Shown one piece after another: positions 57,841-64,000 of a stretch of 64,000 nucleotides of DNA; position 1 is the stretch's first letter, and every line of letters starts with the position of its first letter. The notes beneath the pieces were generated by a model, which was given only the letters and a program-made list of their open reading frames with translations, ran no database searches and was not told where the DNA came from. Position numbers and translations under genes: made by a program. Origin of the DNA: Rhipidocladum racemiflorum (Eukaryota > Streptophyta > Magnoliopsida > Poales > Poaceae); contig CM070570.1 of NCBI GenBank assembly GCA_036346355.1, positions 50,297,592 to 50,361,591 on the forward strand, written 5' to 3'.

Positions 57841-60193
57841 ACTTAGATAAAAACACATTCCGGTGCATGCACGATGACTTAGAATCTCAAAAAGATTTGA
57901 AGTAACATTCATCTGAGCATAGAGACTACTCTAGATCATCTACGATGCATCCCTCTTAATAGTACGGCATTCCTACGACACAAAGCATAGAAAAATTAAA
58001 TTACGGCCGCTTTTACTCGCTTGAATTCGTTTGAGGGTTTCCTTCGCATGTAGAGAATCTCACATTTACTCTTTTACCTGTTCACAAACTCATTGAAGAC
58101 ATTAGTCCTGTATAATCGTTTGTCATTAATCATCCAAAACCAATTTAGGGGCCTAGATGCACTTTCACCCTCGCCGGTGGGAGGATCCGCGACGAGGAGA
58201 ACCGGTGGCAACGTCGCGTGGGAGGAGATCGGGTGGAGATCGCGCGAAGAGAAGCGGTTGATTCGTGGATCGTCAAGAAGGTAATGGGGGAAACCTTTGG
58301 GGATTAATTAGATGCTGTGTAGAGGTGATCTACCATGTTTTTGGATCATGGGAGGTGCTGCCATGGGGTAGATTTGTTGGAAACTAGAGTTGTATTCGCG
58401 TTCTGTTCGGGCAGTTTGGGAACCCGATCTAGGGCCGGCGTTTCAGCCAATTTCGAGTTTGAATCTGACCGTACGGACTTTTAGGAAGTTGTAGATAATT
58501 TCCTTATCTTTCCGTGCATATAAATAAATTGAAATTCTGCCCAGCCGTTTAGAAGTTATGGCTGTTTTACCGAGCGCTGTCAAATCTGTGATGAGATTGG
58601 GACAGTTCGTGTTCAACGTTAGATTAAACAACATTAGAGTCCGAATTAGTCTTTCCCTATAACTAGAAAAAGTTGGGAAATTTCCTAAGCTACGCGGAGA
58701 TGTACTCGTTTATTCAATTTGGAGTCCTAGAACAGAAGTTATGCCTTTTGAAAGGCTGCTGTCCAGAAGGGACAGATTTGCTGTTTTCTGATTTTAGGAG
58801 TTGTGTTTAAGTCGGGTAGTGGGATATATGTGTGCTGTTTTGTGGACTCGATTTGAGTGTGTTGCACGTGTTTGCAGGTGGTGTGCCTCCAGGAGTGCCC
58901 TCAACCTCTCGTCACTCCGTTGCCCGTGGTTGAAGGCAAGTGTGTTGCGTGGATTGTATGCTATATGTGTTGCTAGAATTGATTGATAGCATTTGGAATA
59001 GATAACATGTTGTTTTGCCATGATTTACATGTTATAATTGATAGGAGGTCCTTAGGCCATGATTTAAATGTTATCGATGATATGGTGTCCCCATGCCATG
59101 ATTAACAATGTTTGTTGTTGACAAATGATTCACATGCCATGTTTTGAACGGTAACCGTCAATTGTTGAATATGGTCCTACATGCGGAAATGCCATGTGTT
59201 GATATGCAATATGTCTATTTCTGTATACGTTGCTGTCCATTTTGCATACATGGCATATTTTCATGGCCGACCGGTGAGATAAGTCATAACTATTCCGGTA
59301 GGGTCGGTGAGAACAGTTATGACTAGTCCGGGGCTATTCTTTTGAGTAAGTCCTACATCGTGATTCCATCACCGAGGTGAATGGAAGCGAGTGATAGGCA
59401 CCCTCCATCTTCGGGATGGAAGGGGGAAAAGGGTGCATGCCGACGGGTGTGCACTCAACCATACCGGTATGAGTATTCCAGAAGACATGTGCATTGCATT
59501 GCATGAATGAAATACATAAATGAAGATGTTTATGAGATGGTGATGAGAGTACTCATGAGATGAATAGCATGTTGTTTTAAAGGTTGTATATAATGTTAAA
59601 TATGATGTGTTGTGATATAACTGTGGAGACTGGAATGATGGTTTGTTGTCTTGATCCTTGTTGATCCATTTCAATACACTTTGCTGAGTTATGAACTCAC
59701 GCTTGTGTTTTATGTTGTTTGTTTATTTAGGTACAATGAAATCGGCGTGCGGGAAAGGGATCTAGCTACACTCCTCCGCGTAGTATCATAATCTAGCTAA
59801 TTCACCGGTTTTGGAGACACGGCAATAAGTATTACAATAATCATTAGTGTATGGTCTGTATGTTTGGTTGTTTCATGTGTATCATGTGGGGCTATGGAGG
59901 AGTTGTTTTAACTTCCTAGATTTAAATTGATGCTTATTATTTTGCTATCGATGCTTATTGATGTTTTAGTTGATGATTAGCTATCCTTATCGCTGCGTAT
60001 GGATATCTCGTTTGTCTTACATATTGATATGATGCTATGTTGTTAAGTTTCATGCAAAAACAAAGGAGATACTGTCAAAATTTCCAATTATTCCAAATGA
60101 TTACTTGCTATAATTTACCTTAAATTATGGTATTAAATGTGTTATGGTCTATGTTTGGTGACATTCTGGGCTTAGTAAAAGTCGGGTGTTACA

Positions 60194-63100
60194 GCTTGGT
60201 ATCGTGAGCGGTCAGAGGTCCTCGGAATGTGTATTTAGTGTCATAACTATAGGTTCAACTAAAATATGAAGTGGGATAACCTAGAAACATGGCTTAGGTT
60301 TTACTTAAAACTTTGCCATAGGATAGCAACATTAAAACTTGTGTAAGTGGAATAATTAATTTAAAACTTGACACACTGCTGCACAAGAGGGAATGGGTAT
60401 GGGTACCGTTGCTTTACGCTTAAATGTTGTATTTAAGCTTTGATGTTGAATGTTACCTTTGGTAATATATGTTGCTATGTTTATGAAAGAATTGATTGTG
60501 TTGATACAATTGAGATTATGTGGGTTGTGGTGCCGAAAGGGGTTTCGGTAGCCTTCTGTTGTTTGTAGTAATGTTGGGTTTGACGTTGTGGCCGGGTAGT
60601 GCCATCACCGATGGACTTTTAACCTCCTGTTGGGAGAGTGCTTATCCTTTCTGTCGTAGATTGGGTAGTTGGTTGGAGTCGAGTAGTAGAGTTGTGGAAT
60701 GACCGTCCGAATTTCCTTTGCCGTTTTGACGAATGGTTTTGGTTGGTTTTTGGTTGGTTGAAATAAAAGAAAAAGTGTTCGGTTTTGGATACTCACCGAT
60801 GGTTCTTTTGGTGGTTTTGGTTTTGTCTTCTTTGGTTGAAGACAAAAGAAGAATTTCGGGTTGCGCCTCTTTTGGTTGCCTTGTCAGCTTTGACGCCCGA
60901 TTTGTTGTTTGCCTTGTAGAGAAACTTATAGATTGATTCTTGGGTTACCATTCTCCAACTTGAAAAGAAGTTATTGAAGTTCCGATGAAAAATCTAAGTC
61001 GCATGGATTTAGGTGTCAAGGTTTTGTCGGAAAGGATGTGGTTGATCGGTTGCTTTACGGAGAAAGATTTCAATTTATTCTTGTGTTTGTCTTTTTCCGA
61101 GGTTTAAAAGAGTTATTGCGGTGTTTTGCCAGATCTTGTTGTTGGGGCCTAAGTGGTGTTTGATTGCAATGATGACTTGCTTGGGAATTCATCTTTGAAA
61201 AAAACCGTTTGTTTCGTGAAAGTTTGAAGTTTGGGGTTATGGCCTAAAATTTTTTGTTAATCGCTTGGTTTTTCCTCGTGCAACCATCTTCCTTCGTGGA
61301 AGTTGTTGATCTCGAGAGTTGTGGAGTAGTTGCGTGTCAGCATTTGGGAATTTAAGAGTTGACTTCTCTTGTGATTTATGGTTGAGCTTTCCGGAAGGAA
61401 AGGTGTTTTGGGTGTTGTTCTTTTCTGGAGCAATTATGGTTTCCTTAAGAGTTGGGTGCGTGATTCACGCGGATGTTTAAGAAGTTAAGTGTATGACGAG
61501 AAGTTAGAGTTTTCGGTTGATATGAGCTAGTGGTCCGGTTAAAGTAAACTTGTTTGTTTAAAGATAAACTAAAATATTGTGTTGATAAGAGATGATTAAA
61601 CGAGACGTCAGGTGATCCAAAGTGAAAGTTGATTAGTGGTGTGTGCAAAGTGATGCGGGCTATGGAATCTAATGGATGTTTGAGATTAGTTAGCATAGAA
61701 TGTCTCGGTTGATGAACTTGTTATAGCAAGAAAATGGTGGGAAATTCTGCCTATTGTAGCTGGTGGGTCAGTTAATATTGTGGGTCGACAATATGACTTA
61801 AAATACGTGTAATCAATTAATGAGGATATATGGAATGATTGTAGGAAAGGTTGAATTATTCTTGACAGATGTCTGTCTGGGATATGTATTTATGAGGGAT
61901 GTATAGTGGAGATCGTGTCGCGTGGTTAGTATTAATTATGGGTGGAATGAACTGGTGATATGGAATATATGACTTAGGGATTATACCCAGGGTAATTGTT
62001 GATTACGCTTAATAATTGTAAAGAGATGTGTGCTACGCTTGGGATAATAAGTTGCATGAATAATGGTTCGTCATGGTTATAGACCAAAAGAAGTTGTTGA
62101 TATGCCTTATGTTGGATTAATCGATAAGTTAATTGTGCTAGAGTTGTGAGAACGTGGTTCTCCTTGTTGGTTGTCATACGGTAGATATGGTCTACGGTTC
62201 GTTGGTAATATAATCAATTGTGGTTATATGAACAAAGTGAAAAGTGATTTTATCAAGAGCAGATGTTGTAGCTTGTGTGCATTACAGTTGTTGTTGACTT
62301 CTCGGGATTTGGGTGATTATGACATCCGCTTTGGCTAAGAGTATTGGAATGCGAGTAATGGTGGTATTTTAGTCTAACTTTTTTGAAGGTTTACTGATTC
62401 AAATGAATGTATAAATTTTCTCGGGAGTGCTCGCCTCTTTGTTTAGGCGTCTTGATTAGTGTGCAATAAAAATCTCCTCTGATTAAGTGGCATTTTGTCA
62501 AGTTACAAACTTGACTCCGATGATTGGAAATATGGATGAAAGAGTAGTATTTGAAGTAACCGGCTTTTGGGTTCCAAATGTGGTGTGGTATTGAACCATA
62601 CCAATCATTGGATTTGGGTTAATCTGTTTAGTCTATGCTATGAGTATGGGTTAACACCCAAAGCGTTGGAGTGGGACGCTCTCTTTAGCGTTCAACTGAT
62701 TTATCTTTGGTAACCCTGGAGTTAAGCGCTTAAATTGTAATTCTTTCGTGACTAGAGTTGGATTTATTTGGGAAACGTGTGTGGTGTTTGCGAGCGTTTC
62801 AAAAAGGTGAATCTTACGATTGTTTCATAAGTGATGTTGTTGGTAAGGTGTTCCCTGCTGGGAATGTGTTTCCTTTCTCTTTAAGAGAATTGGTAGCGGT
62901 TACTAGGCGTAGATGTTTGATTTGAGAGTTGATGTTATCTTCTGTTATTGGCTTTGGTTAAAATGCGATGTTTTGCACGCATTAAGTGCAAGTGGTTGTT
63001 GGGTTGTGATGCGATATGGTATTTTTTCTGCTAACGCTGGCCGTAGTTTATGCGAATTTGAGCAACCATCGATGTTGTTGGGTGTCAATCATGTGACAAA

Positions 63101-64000
63101 GAGAATGAAGTCTCTTTGTGAATGGTTGATGGGTATCGTGGTTTCATGACTAATAAATGGTGAAAAAGATTCATGACATCGTTTTTATAAGCATAAAAGA
63201 GTTGTTGAGCCAGGACGGTGAGGAAGTCATATAGAGATATATGACTAATCCGGAGTGCTCTTGTAGAATTCGCATTCGTGTTATGAATCGAGATTTTCAT
63301 TGCTCTCTAGCATGAAAATGAATGAATGGATAAATGCTGGTATTTTGGTTGTTATGCAAGGGATTTGAGTTTCCCTTTCTCTTCGAGAGTTTTTGTGGCA
63401 GTTCTCTTCCAAAATGTTGGTTTTGGTTAAAATGAAAAGTTTGGCGGTGGTGAAAGCGAGTCGAGTTGACTTTAGTTGTCGAGAACTTCTGTCAAAAGAA
63501 TTGTGTGGAGTCTCTATTTGTTTGAGTGCTCCCCGATGCGAATTGTATCGCGTTGATTGGAGATTTGAGTTTTCCTTCGCGGCTTGACTTAGGAAAAGCA
63601 AAAGAGTGGTTTTTCATTGTTATCGGGTTATTTCCAAGGTGATTTGTGGCGCTTTGAGGTTCGAGTTGTTGTATGTGGTCTACTTGGATTCAAAAGAATT
63701 GTACTTCTTTTGCACTATTGATAGGAGCGAGAATAAGAAGGGCCTCGGGTTATTGTTGAGTATAATCTAAGAGCTATACTCGTGGGCCTCGTTGTTTGTG
63801 TGATTTGGTTGTGAGGGCGACATCCTCTTGGGGAAAAGTGCCAATTGAGAGTTAGTAGTGAGTTACGATCCTAGCTGGGGCTAGGTGATGGACATTAGTG
63901 GTATGAGGGTGGATGATGATGGAGGTTGTTGGTGTCGTGGTTTGAATTTGGTTGAAAGTATCGTTGGGTGGAAGCAAATGTTATAGAAATTGTGATGTAA
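60194..64000 (+). other. Second internal region of B, incomplete
   Basis: It matches 51927-55718 closely. The primer site reads tggtatcgtgagc (60197-60209), also altered. Small clustered differences from the first copy occur (for example near 62007 and 62985). No coding sequence is recognised. The region is cut by the window edge. Confidence 0.8.

Larger units (their letters stand above)
56590..58167 (-). mobile_element. Element H: solo LTR of a copia element
   Basis: It is 1578 bp with ends TGAAAAG and CTTTCA and the duplication ccctc on both sides (56585-56589, 58168-58172). There is no PBS, PPT or coding sequence. The TATA box on minus (57321-57328) and the end text 'tgcctagagggggggg' near 56608 fit a copia LTR in minus orientation. 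It holds about 20 copies of an ATCGGAACTTCCGAT-type palindrome. A solo LTR forms when the two LTRs of an element recombine and remove the middle. Confidence 0.85.
56178..60193 (+). repeat. Second (shared) LTR of B, with H inserted
   Basis: It starts TGTAACACTACGG and ends GGGTGTTACA. H (56590-58167) splits it; without H it is about the length of LTR1. It is the 3' LTR of the first internal region and the 5' LTR of the second. The stem-loop copy is at 59685-59699. Confidence 0.9.
631..64000 (+). mobile_element. Element A: Tekay-like chromovirus (Ty3/gypsy), split by nested insertions, runs off the right edge
   Basis: This is the backbone of the window. Its order is 5' LTR, PBS, gag, protease, RT, RNase H, integrase, chromodomain, PPT and 3' LTR, all on +. 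Four insertions split it: F in the 5' LTR, C in gag, D at the end of RT and B in the 3' LTR. The RT type, the C-terminal chromodomain and the very long LTR (~3.6 kb once insertions are removed) point to the Tekay/Del chromovirus clade. The left flank ataga (626-630) is the presumed target duplication; its partner lies outside the window. Stops, frameshifts and lost catalytic residues make A non-functional. Confidence 0.88.
49481..64000 (+). mobile_element. Element B: tandem non-coding LTR element (LTR-internal-LTR-internal), runs off the edge
   Basis: LTR1 49481-51926, internal 51927-56177, LTR2 56178-60193 (with H inside), second internal 60194-64000. The two internal copies are near-identical line by line, so a middle LTR is shared. 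The window ends inside the second internal region at the point matching 55718. B is the same family as D by LTR and internal sequence. It codes for no recognisable protein. Confidence 0.85.

Noticed and set aside
56590..58167. H as a DNA transposon or MITE
   Set aside because: The ends are TG...CA with a 5-bp duplication and an internal TATA box, which fits a solo LTR; only the last ~5 bases are inverted repeats.

Overview
The window is plant nuclear DNA, most likely from a grass (Poaceae). It is one block of nested LTR retrotransposons. I found no host gene, rRNA, tRNA gene or CRISPR array. The grass call rests on the element types: a Tat-lineage Ty3/gypsy element with an antisense accessory gene of the kind annotated in grasses, a chromovirus with ~3.6 kb LTRs, copia LTRs with palindrome arrays, and several non-coding 4.2 kb-core elements. 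I cannot name the species.

I use letters for the elements. G (1-630) is the 3' end of an LTR, a primer binding site and the start of a non-coding element. A (631 to beyond 64000) is a Tekay-like chromovirus inserted into G. Its 5' LTR is 631-3770 plus 23292-23674, gag is 24727-25462 plus 33303 onward, protease/RT run to 34990, RT end/RNase H/integrase/chromodomain are 43933-45960, and the 3' LTR starts at 46033. F (3771-23291, minus strand) is a Tat-lineage gypsy element inside A's 5' LTR; it carries a broken gag-pol and an intron-bearing antisense gene. E (14442-22733, minus strand) is a non-coding element inside F's 5' LTR. C (25463-33297, minus strand) is an internally deleted Sirevirus-like copia element inside A's gag. 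D (34991-43927) is a young non-coding element inside A's RT. B (49481 to beyond 64000) lies inside A's 3' LTR and has the order LTR-internal-LTR-internal. H (56590-58167) is a solo copia LTR inside B's second LTR. Five-bp target duplications were read directly for C (gagga), D (ggcag), E (atact) and H (ccctc). The order of events is G, then A, then F/C/D/B in unknown order, with E after F and H after B.

No element can move by itself. A has split genes, in-frame stops and a lost integrase catalytic Glu. F has four TAG stops and frameshifts. C has lost integrase and most of RT. B, D, E and G show no coding capacity and would need proteins from elsewhere; their initiator-Met-tRNA-type primer site and polypurine tract resemble those of chromoviruses.

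The strongest unexplained signal is in the LTRs themselves. A's LTRs each hold seven 22-bp palindromes with one fixed geometry (9-bp arm, 4-bp centre, 9-bp arm) but different, internally matched arms. C and H hold unrelated palindrome arrays. A, B, D and E share a short stem-loop whose stem sequence differs between families while base pairing is kept.
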